Shown here: positions 6,767 to 12,909 of the stretch, in pieces
How positions within the stretch are numbered: position 1 is the stretch's first letter
Layout of the letters: each line of letters starts with the position of its first letter
Virus record (IMG/VR): IMGVR_UViG_3300006803_000054
Location: 1-31,354 of that record
DNA: 31,354 nucleotides
From: a virus
Direction: 5' to 3' (one strand)
Translations under genes and position numbers: made by a program
The notes under the pieces: model-generated
What the model saw: the letters and a program-made list of their open reading frames with translations, nothing else
Databases searched by the model: none
Told to the model about the DNA's origin: nothing

Positions 6767-7304
6767 TGACCTAGTAGGCAGAGAGTTTGACAGACTTGTT
6801 GTCACTGAGTACTTAGGTTTAGGTAAACACAGTAAGCATTACTGGAGGTGTACCTGCAAATGTGGTGGGGAGATTGTGCTGCCTACTTATAGGGTCACAG
6901 GTAAAACAACCAGTACAAAAAGTTGTGGGTGCCTAAGGTCTGAAAAGCTTAGGGTTAATAGAAAAGACTCAACTACCCACGGCTTATATAGGCACAAGCT
7001 CTATGCCATACATTCAGGTATGAAGCAGAGATGTCACAACCCTAATTCTCAAAGGTATAAGTATTACGGGTTTATAGGTATCTCAATCTGCTCTGAGTGG
7101 GAAGAGAATTTCATGTCTTTTTACACTTGGGCTATGGGTAATGGTTATGAAGAAGGCCTCTCTATTGACAGGCTTGATAGTACGAACGGCTACTACCCTG
7201 AGAACTGCCAGTGGGTGACCATATCAGAAAACTCTAGGAGGATGAATGAAGGAAAGCAGAGAAGAAAGGTACAAGAGAATACACGCTGTAAGGAAGAAAG
7301 CTAA
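6741..7304 (+). CDS. HNH homing endonuclease inserted in the DNA polymerase gene
   Basis: The 187-residue protein starts at ATG 6741 (MSVIRKKVSDLVGREFD). An N-terminal zinc-ribbon-like part has CTCKCGG and KSCGCL. The HNH core follows with HSGMKQRCHNP, YKYYGFIGISIC, SIDRLDSTNGYYPENCQW, typical of phage HNH endonucleases. The first 26 bases overlap the end of the polymerase N fragment and the last 59 overlap the start of the C fragment, so almost no non-coding sequence remains for a group I intron. The frame is open back to 6651, but those codons lie in polymerase sequence. It presumably cuts uninterrupted polymerase genes to spread itself. Confidence 0.88.
   Translation: MSVIRKKVSDLVGREFDRLVVTEYLGLGKHSKHYWRCTCKCGGEIVLPTYRVTGKTTSTKSCGCLRSEKLRVNRKDSTTHGLYRHKLYAIHSGMKQRCHNPNSQRYKYYGFIGISICSEWEENFMSFYTWAMGNGYEEGLSIDRLDSTNGYYPENCQWVTISENSRRMNEGKQRRKVQENTRCKEES
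7236..7248 (+). promoter_or_regulatory. Shine-Dalgarno AGGAGG and ATG for the polymerase C fragment
   Basis: AGGAGG at 7236-7241 lies 4 bases before ATG 7246. The six bases are also two consecutive AGG arginine codons of the HNH gene. This gives the downstream polymerase piece its own start signal, supporting independent translation, though the spacer is short. Confidence 0.55.
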
Positions 7305-7779
7305 GGTTGTAACTTACAGCGCTATGTACGGAGTAGGCAAGTCAAAACTCTCTAGGACTACTGGTATGCCAGAGAAGGAGGCTGCCGCACTAATTGAAGC
7401 TTTTTGGGAGATTAATTGGGCAGTAAAAGAGGTAGCAGCAAAGGTTGAGATAAGGAAGATTAAAGGTCAGATGTGGGTTAAGAACCCTGTTAGCAGTTTT
7501 TGGCACTCCCTCAGGTACGAGAGGGATGTTTGGAGCACCCTTAACCAAAGCACAGGTGTCTACTGCTTCGATACTTGGGTTGCCTACTACCTAACTAAAC
7601 GGCCTGATCTACGTGGACAGTTCCATGACGAGACCATCAATGCAGTACCCAAGGGGGAGGAGAAGGTACACGAGAAGGTTCTTCAGTGGGCCATCGGTAA
7701 GGTCAACGATAAACTCAAACTCAACGTGGACCTAGGGGTTGACGTACAATTTGGGGCTAACTACTCCGAAATTCATTAG
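7246..7779 (+). CDS. Family A DNA polymerase, C-terminal fragment (motifs B and C)
   Basis: This is the second part of the polymerase. Motif B (O helix) is RKKAKVVTYSAMYG at residues 16-29, with R16, K20, Y24 and Y28 in the positions of E. coli Pol I R754, K758, F762 and Y766. Tyr at the 762 position is the T7 type, often linked to virulent phages. Motif C is HDE at 127-129. The break lies between motif A and motif B, in the fingers. The fragment runs in a frame different from both the N fragment and the HNH gene. ATG 7246 follows AGGAGG, but the conserved part begins only around ERYKRI (residues 7-12). Confidence 0.9.
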   Translation: MKESREERYKRIHAVRKKAKVVTYSAMYGVGKSKLSRTTGMPEKEAAALIEAFWEINWAVKEVAAKVEIRKIKGQMWVKNPVSSFWHSLRYERDVWSTLNQSTGVYCFDTWVAYYLTKRPDLRGQFHDETINAVPKGEEKVHEKVLQWAIGKVNDKLKLNVDLGVDVQFGANYSEIH

Positions 7780-7796
7780 GTAGTACAACATACCTA

Positions 7797-7826
7797 TTGA
7801 CTGAACTCAAATGAGTCTGTTACTAT
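7797..7826 (+). promoter_or_regulatory. Sigma70-like promoter P2 (upstream of ssb)
   Basis: TTGACT (7797-7802), 18-base spacer, TACTAT (7821-7826), followed by TCAGG. It lies in the 95-base gap between the polymerase and SSB genes. It shares box sequences and spacing with P1 and P3. Confidence 0.6.
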
Positions 7827-7874
7827 TCAGGTATCAGATTACATATACATACACACAAGGAAGAGATAATACAA

Positions 7875-8450
7875 ATGGCTACACGTAAAATTAAGTTGTC
7901 TGGTATTGGTTACTGGGCTAAGGTGTTCGAATCTAACCGAGACTTGACTGGTTTTGAAGATGCCCTCAAGGATGTAGGTGGTCAGTGCACTATTGATGTA
8001 GACCTTGATGCAGAGAACATGGCAAAGCTTAAGGCATCTAAATCCATGAAGAAGGGGAACCCCTCACCTGACAACCCCGGTATGACGCGAGTTAAATTCA
8101 CTCGTAAGTGGGAAGAGCAGTATGGTGGTGGGGCACCTACGGTAGTTAAGGACGATAGCACTATCTGGGACTATGACGAAGATGGTACAATCGGTAATGG
8201 TTCCTCAGTGGATGTACTCCTAGCAGTTTATGATACCTCTCGTAAGAGTATCGTTGGTACCCGATTGGATAAGATCAAGGTCACTAAGCATATCCCATAT
8301 GTTTCTGATGATGATGGTCCAGTAGATGACGACAGTGATGACGTTGAGGATGAAGACATTGAGGTTGTAGTGGCTGCACCTAAGGCTAAGAAGGTAGCAG
8401 CTAAGGCCAGCACTACTATGGACATTGAGGATGATAATATTCCCTTTTAA
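7875..8450 (+). CDS. Single-stranded DNA-binding protein
   Basis: This protein likely coats single-stranded DNA at the phage fork. After a KIKLSGIGYWAKVF start and a beta-rich core of about 130 residues comes a long acidic linker and a terminal EDDNIPF. Such an acidic tip with a terminal aromatic is the hallmark of SSB tails that dock replication partners (as in E. coli SSB and T7 gp2.5). Its 191 residues fit. It has its own promoter (P2) and the leader AAGAGATAATACAA, consistent with high expression. A stem-loop follows the stop. Neighbours are the polymerase and ThyX. Confidence 0.8.
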   Translation: MATRKIKLSGIGYWAKVFESNRDLTGFEDALKDVGGQCTIDVDLDAENMAKLKASKSMKKGNPSPDNPGMTRVKFTRKWEEQYGGGAPTVVKDDSTIWDYDEDGTIGNGSSVDVLLAVYDTSRKSIVGTRLDKIKVTKHIPYVSDDDGPVDDDSDDVEDEDIEVVVAAPKAKKVAAKASTTMDIEDDNIPF

Positions 8451-8476
8451 TTAGGTTAAGTTAGGGGGATAACACA

Positions 8477-8502
8477 AAGGGGTAGCTTAAAGGTTACCCC
8501 TT
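8477..8502 (+). terminator. Stem-loop after ssb (weak terminator or processing hairpin)
   Basis: aaggggta (8477-8484) pairs perfectly with tacccctt (8495-8502), and three more inner pairs leave a 4-base loop. The following bases (aatacttt) are not a true T-run, so termination may be partial or the hairpin may protect the ssb message. Confidence 0.45.
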
Positions 8503-8532
8503 AATACTTTAAGGAGAGAGGAAGTATTCTAA

Positions 8533-8733
8533 ATGAAACTAATCATAGATGGTGACCCAAGTGACTTTAGCTCAGCAATGAGTTTCTTCTTTAGGACTAC
8601 AGCTAACAACCCAACCCAGAAACAAGGTAAGGAGAATGCCATTAAGGCTACAGCAGGTCAAGGGAGGCAGATGTCATTGATCAGGAACACTGGTAGTTAT
8701 ACGGTCAAGGTTACAAGTAAGGGTACAGTATGA
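8533..8733 (+). CDS. Small hypothetical protein, 66 aa
   Basis: AAGGAGAGAGG precedes ATG 8533. The protein starts MKLIIDGDPSDFSSAM and is basic in its second half, with many Lys, Arg, Asn and Gln, so nucleic-acid contact is possible but unproven. It overlaps the thyX start by ATGA, implying translational coupling. No family is recognised. Confidence 0.65.
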   Translation: MKLIIDGDPSDFSSAMSFFFRTTANNPTQKQGKENAIKATAGQGRQMSLIRNTGSYTVKVTSKGTV

Positions 8734-9536
8734 GTGGCAAAGAGCAAATCCTAGTTCAACTCAACCCTGACTGCCCCCCTACTGGAAACGATCTAGGAAT
8801 TACAAATGCTGCCCGCCGTTCATTTGGAAGACGTAGTGAGTGGGAAGGCTCCTTGAGGAATAAGCTAAAGGACAAAGATAAACGACTCCTTGAGTTCCTA
8901 GCTAGGGGTATGACAGCAGACGATTTCGAGAAGTTTAAGCTTGAGGTTGGTGGGCAAGGGTTACACTGGCTATACTATATGGACAATAACAAAGAGTCTG
9001 AGTTGCTAGAGAGCTTGTGGCAATGGCGTAATACCCCAACCCACGACACACCTTTCAACCACGGGTTCTTCTCCTTTGAAGTTAAAGCCCCTATCTTCGT
9101 AGCACGTCACCTAGTAAAACATGAATACCTAATTATGAGTGAGTACTCTCGTCGCTATATTACTGAGGATGTAGAGTTCTATAAGCACACCTACAGGTTG
9201 GCAGCAGAGGACAAAAAGCAAGGCTCTGGTGGTGCACACCCAGAAGGCACTCACTGGGAACGTAAGGCCCACCTAGCTAACCTAGATGCAGTTGAACTAT
9301 ATAACTCAATGCTAGCTGCTGGAGTAGCACCAGAGCAAGCTAGAGGTCAACTTCCTCAGGACCTAATGACTGCATGGACATGGAGCGGAACACTAGGTGC
9401 CTTTGCTAACATGTGTCAGCTACGTCTTTCTGAAGATACTCAAGTAGAGACACGCTATGTAGCTGAACAAGTCTATGAACACCTAAAGAAACAATTTCCA
9501 ATCTCAGCACCACTATTGGTAGAAGGAACTAAATAA
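8730..9536 (+). CDS. thyX: Flavin-dependent thymidylate synthase
   Basis: ThyX makes dTMP from dUMP using FAD, NADPH and methylenetetrahydrofolate. The signature region is RHLVKHEYLIMSEYSRRY at residues 126-143, a variant of the RHRxxSxNxxSxRY motif. PEQARGQLP (201-209) and a later LRLSEDTQVETRY are also typical. Length 268 aa is within the family range. The start overlaps the upstream stop. With MazG and the class II reductase it forms a DNA-precursor set. The RHR is changed to RHL and the Asn is replaced, as happens in phage ThyX. Confidence 0.88.
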   Translation: MSGKEQILVQLNPDCPPTGNDLGITNAARRSFGRRSEWEGSLRNKLKDKDKRLLEFLARGMTADDFEKFKLEVGGQGLHWLYYMDNNKESELLESLWQWRNTPTHDTPFNHGFFSFEVKAPIFVARHLVKHEYLIMSEYSRRYITEDVEFYKHTYRLAAEDKKQGSGGAHPEGTHWERKAHLANLDAVELYNSMLAAGVAPEQARGQLPQDLMTAWTWSGTLGAFANMCQLRLSEDTQVETRYVAEQVYEHLKKQFPISAPLLVEGTK

Positions 9537-9537
9537 T

Positions 9538-9891
9538 ATGTCTAAATATAAACTTAAAGTCAAACTCGGTAAGGTTAATATTATGCTTAATGAGGATCAA
9601 ATCTCGGAGATTGTACGTCAGGATATCTTAAGGTCAATCAGTATCGTTGAGCTTCTAGGTGGTACAGAAAGAGAGGCATCAAATGATGTAAGTACTTGGG
9701 ATGCACTTAATGAGGTTCTCTGCTACTATAGTACACCAGAACAATTGGCAGAGTATGAGAACCGTGATATTCCAGATGACTGGGTTAATAAGGTTGTGTT
9801 GACTGACAGGATCAAACGTGGTGACCAAGCCTACGACAAGCTAGTTATGATTGATCGTGCACTTGATCGTATGGCCCATCTAGGAGTATGA
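9538..9891 (+). CDS. Hypothetical protein, 117 aa
   Basis: ATG 9538 lies one base after the thyX stop. An alternative start is Met16 (MLNEDQISEIV), after which the sequence looks like a helical small protein with paired acidic segments. Similar short helical proteins occur between replication genes in tailed phages. No motif allows a function. It runs into the exonuclease gene with one base between them. Confidence 0.65.
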   Translation: MSKYKLKVKLGKVNIMLNEDQISEIVRQDILRSISIVELLGGTEREASNDVSTWDALNEVLCYYSTPEQLAEYENRDIPDDWVNKVVLTDRIKRGDQAYDKLVMIDRALDRMAHLGV

Positions 9892-9892
9892 C

Positions 9893-10603
9893 ATGAGAAC
9901 AGACCAAGACAACATTATCATTGATGGGGATGTCTTAGTCTATCGGGCGGCATGGTCAAAGAATGATGACACACAGGAAGCAGCTATTGAGAAGGTTGAT
10001 GAGTTACTCTGTAATGTAATTGATAAGCTGCTCCCTAACCCACCTGAAACTGGTAACATCTATACACTCTACTTAACTGGTAAAGGTAACTTCAGAGAGG
10101 CCATTGGGATTACTGCACCCTACAAGGGTAATAGAAAGGATGTACCCAAGCCAATCCATATCCAAGCAATCAGAGACCACCTAGTTAGCTACTGGGAAGC
10201 TGAGGTATCCAGTGGTGAGGAAGCCGATGACTGCATTGGGATTAAGGCCACAGAGGTTGGAGAGGGTTCTATTGTCGTCTCCATTGATAAAGATATGCTC
10301 CAGATACCTTGCTACCACTACAACCCAACTAAGTACACCTTAACTAAAGTAACTAAGTGGCAAGGAACTCAATTCTTTTATGAACAAGTATTGACTGGGG
10401 ATAAGGTAGATAATATCATTGGCTTAATGGGTGTCGGACCAGTCAAAGCTAAGAAGGCCCTAGAGAAGTGCAAGACTGAAGGGCAACTCTTTCAGGTATG
10501 TATTAAAATGTATAATGGCAATGTAGCTAGGGTGATCGAGAATGCCAGACTCCTTTGGTTGAGACGTACACCTAATGAAATCTGGGAGCCACCTAAGGTA
10601 TGA
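9893..10603 (+). CDS. 5'-3' exonuclease (T7 gp6 / FEN-like)
   Basis: A PIN-type nuclease of 236 residues. Metal-binding acidic clusters are IIIDGD (D11, D13), GEEADD (108-113), SIDKDM (D132, D134) and GDKVDN (D170, D173), followed by a helix-hairpin-helix VGPVKAKKAL (181-190). These are the conserved elements of T5/T7-like 5' nucleases. It should remove RNA primers and degrade DNA to feed nucleotides to replication. It overlaps the endonuclease I gene by 4 bases. Confidence 0.88.
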   Translation: MRTDQDNIIIDGDVLVYRAAWSKNDDTQEAAIEKVDELLCNVIDKLLPNPPETGNIYTLYLTGKGNFREAIGITAPYKGNRKDVPKPIHIQAIRDHLVSYWEAEVSSGEEADDCIGIKATEVGEGSIVVSIDKDMLQIPCYHYNPTKYTLTKVTKWQGTQFFYEQVLTGDKVDNIIGLMGVGPVKAKKALEKCKTEGQLFQVCIKMYNGNVARVIENARLLWLRRTPNEIWEPPKV

Positions 10604-11019
10604 AACGTAGGTACTTAGGTGAGAAACAAAGTAATAGAACCAAGCTGGGGCACCTCTCTGGCTTGGAGGACAACATAGCCCTTCAGCTTCAAGGTCTAGG
10701 CGTTAAGTATAGTTATGAGAAGGATAAGATTAAATATACTATCCCTGAGAGTAACCACACTTATACACCTGACTTTATCCTAAGTAACGGTATCATCATT
10801 GAGGGGAAGGGTTTATTCTCAACTGCAGATAGAAAGAAACACCTCCTGATTAAGGAGCAACACCCAGAGTTAGATATCAGGTTCGTGTTCTCTAGATCAC
10901 ATAGCCCACTCTATAAAGGTTCCAAGAATACTTATGGTGGTTGGTGTAATCAGAAGGGATTTCTTTATGCGGACAAGTTGATACCTAATGAGTGGCTTAA
11001 GGAGAGAAAGAAGAAATGA
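10600..11019 (+). CDS. Endonuclease I, Holliday junction resolvase (T7 gp3-like)
   Basis: It cuts branched DNA, resolving phage replication intermediates and helping degrade host DNA. Catalytic residues E23 (GLEDNIA), D58 (TPDF), E68 and K70 (IEGKG) have the same spacing as E20, D55, E65 and K67 of T7 endonuclease I. Its 139 residues match the family (149 in T7). It overlaps both the exonuclease gene and the next gene by ATGA junctions, so the three are probably translated as a coupled set. Confidence 0.9.
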   Translation: MKRRYLGEKQSNRTKLGHLSGLEDNIALQLQGLGVKYSYEKDKIKYTIPESNHTYTPDFILSNGIIIEGKGLFSTADRKKHLLIKEQHPELDIRFVFSRSHSPLYKGSKNTYGGWCNQKGFLYADKLIPNEWLKERKKK

Positions 11020-11210
11020 CATTAGTAGATAATGATCTGGGGTCCCAACTCTTACGGGCTAGCCCACCACCAATGACTAGTAATATTCAACCATATACTA
11101 TCGAGGAGATTGATGACCATGAAGATTCCAATCGTATCTGGGCCACTCTCTTGGCTATCCGGCAAGCCTCAGCTTACCACTACCTCCAAAAGTGGAAAGG
11201 GTTCTCCTAG
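11016..11210 (+). CDS. Small hypothetical protein, 64 aa
   Basis: ATG overlaps the endonuclease I stop (ATGA). The N-terminal third is Pro-rich and disordered-looking; the rest (TIEEIDDHEDSNRIW ...) is probably helical. Its last 98 bases overlap the next gene in another frame. No family is recognised. The overlap-coupled position supports it, but less strongly than its neighbours. Confidence 0.5.
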   Translation: MTLVDNDLGSQLLRASPPPMTSNIQPYTIEEIDDHEDSNRIWATLLAIRQASAYHYLQKWKGFS

Positions 11211-11487
11211 CAAGAAGAGTAATGGGGTCCGTATCTGGGGGGTGCTAGAGGGCCCTATAAGCTCTGAGGACCTTCCTAGTGATCTACCCTACTTCGGAGA
11301 CGAGTATCCTTCCAACTACCTCAACGTCTGTAAGGTAGAGATTGATGGGGAGATTACTACAATTAATTATTGGTTTAGTGAGTTCAATGATGCCTACGCT
11401 TGGGTACAACACTTCAACAAATCAGTTGAACCTATCGAAATAGCTTATGCAGACAGTGATAACGAACAGACAGATTGGAAACAATAG
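11113..11487 (+). CDS. Hypothetical protein, about 124 aa
   Basis: GAGGAG (11103-11108) precedes ATG 11113 and ATG 11119; spacing favours 11119 (MKIPIVSG) although 11113 is in the same frame. After a basic linker (SKSGKGSPSKKS) comes RIWGVLEGP, then a region rich in aromatic residues (INYWFSEFNDAYAWV). No enzyme motif is seen. Its first part overlaps the previous gene. The stop lies three bases before the metallophosphoesterase start. Confidence 0.65.
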   Translation: MTMKIPIVSGPLSWLSGKPQLTTTSKSGKGSPSKKSNGVRIWGVLEGPISSEDLPSDLPYFGDEYPSNYLNVCKVEIDGEITTINYWFSEFNDAYAWVQHFNKSVEPIEIAYADSDNEQTDWKQ

Positions 11488-11490
11488 AAC

Positions 11491-12270
11491 ATGGCAGGTA
11501 AGACAGCAGTTGTGTGGAGTTGTGCACATGCTGACCCCAGTGTGAGCAACGAAAGGTTCCACTGGTTAGGTCAGCTTATTGAGGATATCAAACCAGACTA
11601 TACCATTGATCTAGGTGATGGGGCAGATATGAGAAGCCTCAATTCCTTTGACACACGTTACCCACAGAAGATTGTGTCTCAAAGTTATCAGGCAGATGTA
11701 GAGAATTATAATGAGTCACAAGGGATTCTATGGGACCGTTTTAGAGAGAAAAAGAAGAAAAGACCCTTTCGCATTGGTTTTGCTGGCAACCACGAAAATC
11801 GCTATAGTCGTGCACTAGCCTCTGACCCAAGACTTGAGGGGGAGAAGTATGGTATTAGCTTTAGTCATCTTCAAACTGACCATTGGTTTGATGAGTACTA
11901 TAACTACCACAACTCAGCTCCAGCCATTGCTGACTACGATGGGGTATCTTATGCACACTTCTTTAGTGCAGGTAACTTTGGGTCGGCTGTGTCAGGTATC
12001 CACCATGCCTATGCACTACTCCAAAATCGCAACAGCTCCAGCACCTGTGGGCACTCCCACAAGAGGGGTATCTACTTTAAGGACGGTGCACACCCACAAG
12101 GTATCGTTGGCCTCGTAGCGGGCTGCTTTAAGGGTGCTGAGGAGGACTGGGCAGGGCAAGCCAACAACGACTGGTGGAAAGGTGTAATCATCAAAAGAGA
12201 GATTTGCAATGGTACGTATGAGCCAGAGTTTGTTTCTCTTAGTAGACTTAAAAAGGAGTACGGGTCTTGA
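11491..12270 (+). CDS. Calcineurin-like metallophosphoesterase
   Basis: Motifs of a binuclear metallophosphoesterase are in order: CAHAD (11-15), DLGD (40-43), GNHE (99-102) and GHSH (187-190). The first motif is normally DxH; here the Asp is replaced by Cys11, which could weaken one metal site. The substrate is unknown; related phage proteins act on nucleotides, phosphorylated proteins or nucleic acids. Length 259 aa is ordinary. The TGA stop overlaps a TTG start of the next small gene. Confidence 0.8.
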   Translation: MAGKTAVVWSCAHADPSVSNERFHWLGQLIEDIKPDYTIDLGDGADMRSLNSFDTRYPQKIVSQSYQADVENYNESQGILWDRFREKKKKRPFRIGFAGNHENRYSRALASDPRLEGEKYGISFSHLQTDHWFDEYYNYHNSAPAIADYDGVSYAHFFSAGNFGSAVSGIHHAYALLQNRNSSSTCGHSHKRGIYFKDGAHPQGIVGLVAGCFKGAEEDWAGQANNDWWKGVIIKREICNGTYEPEFVSLSRLKKEYGS

Positions 12271-12428
12271 AATACCAAGTAACAATGCTTATATCGGTTG
12301 ACCCTGAAGCGAACTTCTTGGAGACCAACAGGGAGACAAACCTAGAGGTTATCCAAGAGCTTATACAGTATGCAATCTTTGATATTGATGACATTAAGGT
12401 TCATGATATTGATGTGATGGAGGACTAG
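12267..12428 (+). CDS. Small hypothetical protein with TTG start, 53 aa
   Basis: AAGGAG (12253-12258) lies 8 bases before TTG 12267, which overlaps the upstream TGA. The product begins KYQVTMLISVD after the initiator and ends FDIDDIKVHDIDVMED. It looks like a compact alpha/beta protein with two strands around one helix. The stop leads directly into the mazG ribosome site. The excellent start signal and fill of the gap make it convincing. The function is unknown. Confidence 0.65.
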   Translation: MKYQVTMLISVDPEANFLETNRETNLEVIQELIQYAIFDIDDIKVHDIDVMED

Positions 12429-12431
12429 GGT

Positions 12432-12860
12432 ATGGTATCTGAAGATGATCTAGATGGTTTTGGTTACTATGAACAATCCAAACCTATGAAGCCACCCAAG
12501 AGTGTGATTGGTATGGTTCAGGAGTTCGTTAAGGTTACTGGGCAAGTCCCAAGTGCCGAACTCTCGGTGAAGCTTATTGATGAAGAGTACCTAGAGTGGC
12601 AAGAGGAGTTCTTCAATTACATTGATGAGTTGGATGACTACAACCCCGTTAAAGAGCTTAAAGAACTTTCTGATCTAGTGTACGTAATCTACGGGTATGC
12701 CAATGTACGTGGCTGGGACTTAGATGAAGGTCTACGTAGGGTGCACCAGAATAATGTAGGGCGTTGTGTGCAACCAGATGGCACAGTGCAACGTAGAGGA
12801 GACGGAAAAATTATGAAGAATAAGGATTACCCTAAGGTGGATTTAGGTGATCTAGTTTAA
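12432..12860 (+). CDS. MazG-like nucleotide pyrophosphohydrolase
   Basis: An all-alpha NTP pyrophosphatase-type protein of 142 residues. Metal-binding motifs EEYLE (51-55) and ELSD (78-81) form the EExxE and ExxD pairs of the family. C-terminal NVGRC is a usual MazG-like ending of the fold. Phage MazG proteins hydrolyse nucleoside triphosphates to monophosphates, possibly favouring DNA precursors or altering alarmone signalling. GGAGGA sits before ATG 12432. It lies directly upstream of the reductase gene. Confidence 0.82.
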   Translation: MVSEDDLDGFGYYEQSKPMKPPKSVIGMVQEFVKVTGQVPSAELSVKLIDEEYLEWQEEFFNYIDELDDYNPVKELKELSDLVYVIYGYANVRGWDLDEGLRRVHQNNVGRCVQPDGTVQRRGDGKIMKNKDYPKVDLGDLV

Positions 12861-12909
12861 TACCAGTACTATAATAGACTTAATGAAATCAAGGGGACTA
12901 AGTAAACTA

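Noticed and set aside
6741-7304. Group I intron carrying the HNH gene in the polymerase
   Set aside because: The HNH coding sequence spans essentially the whole insert and overlaps both polymerase pieces, so there is no obvious space for a conserved intron core; kept only as an alternative to test.
6741-7304. Frameshifted polymerase-HNH-polymerase fusion protein
   Set aside because: It would need two separate +1 shifts with no evident slippery or stimulatory signals.
12847-12875. Promoter upstream of nrdJ
   Set aside because: A perfect TATAAT occurs at 12870, but no acceptable -35 box lies 16-18 bases upstream, unlike P1 to P3.
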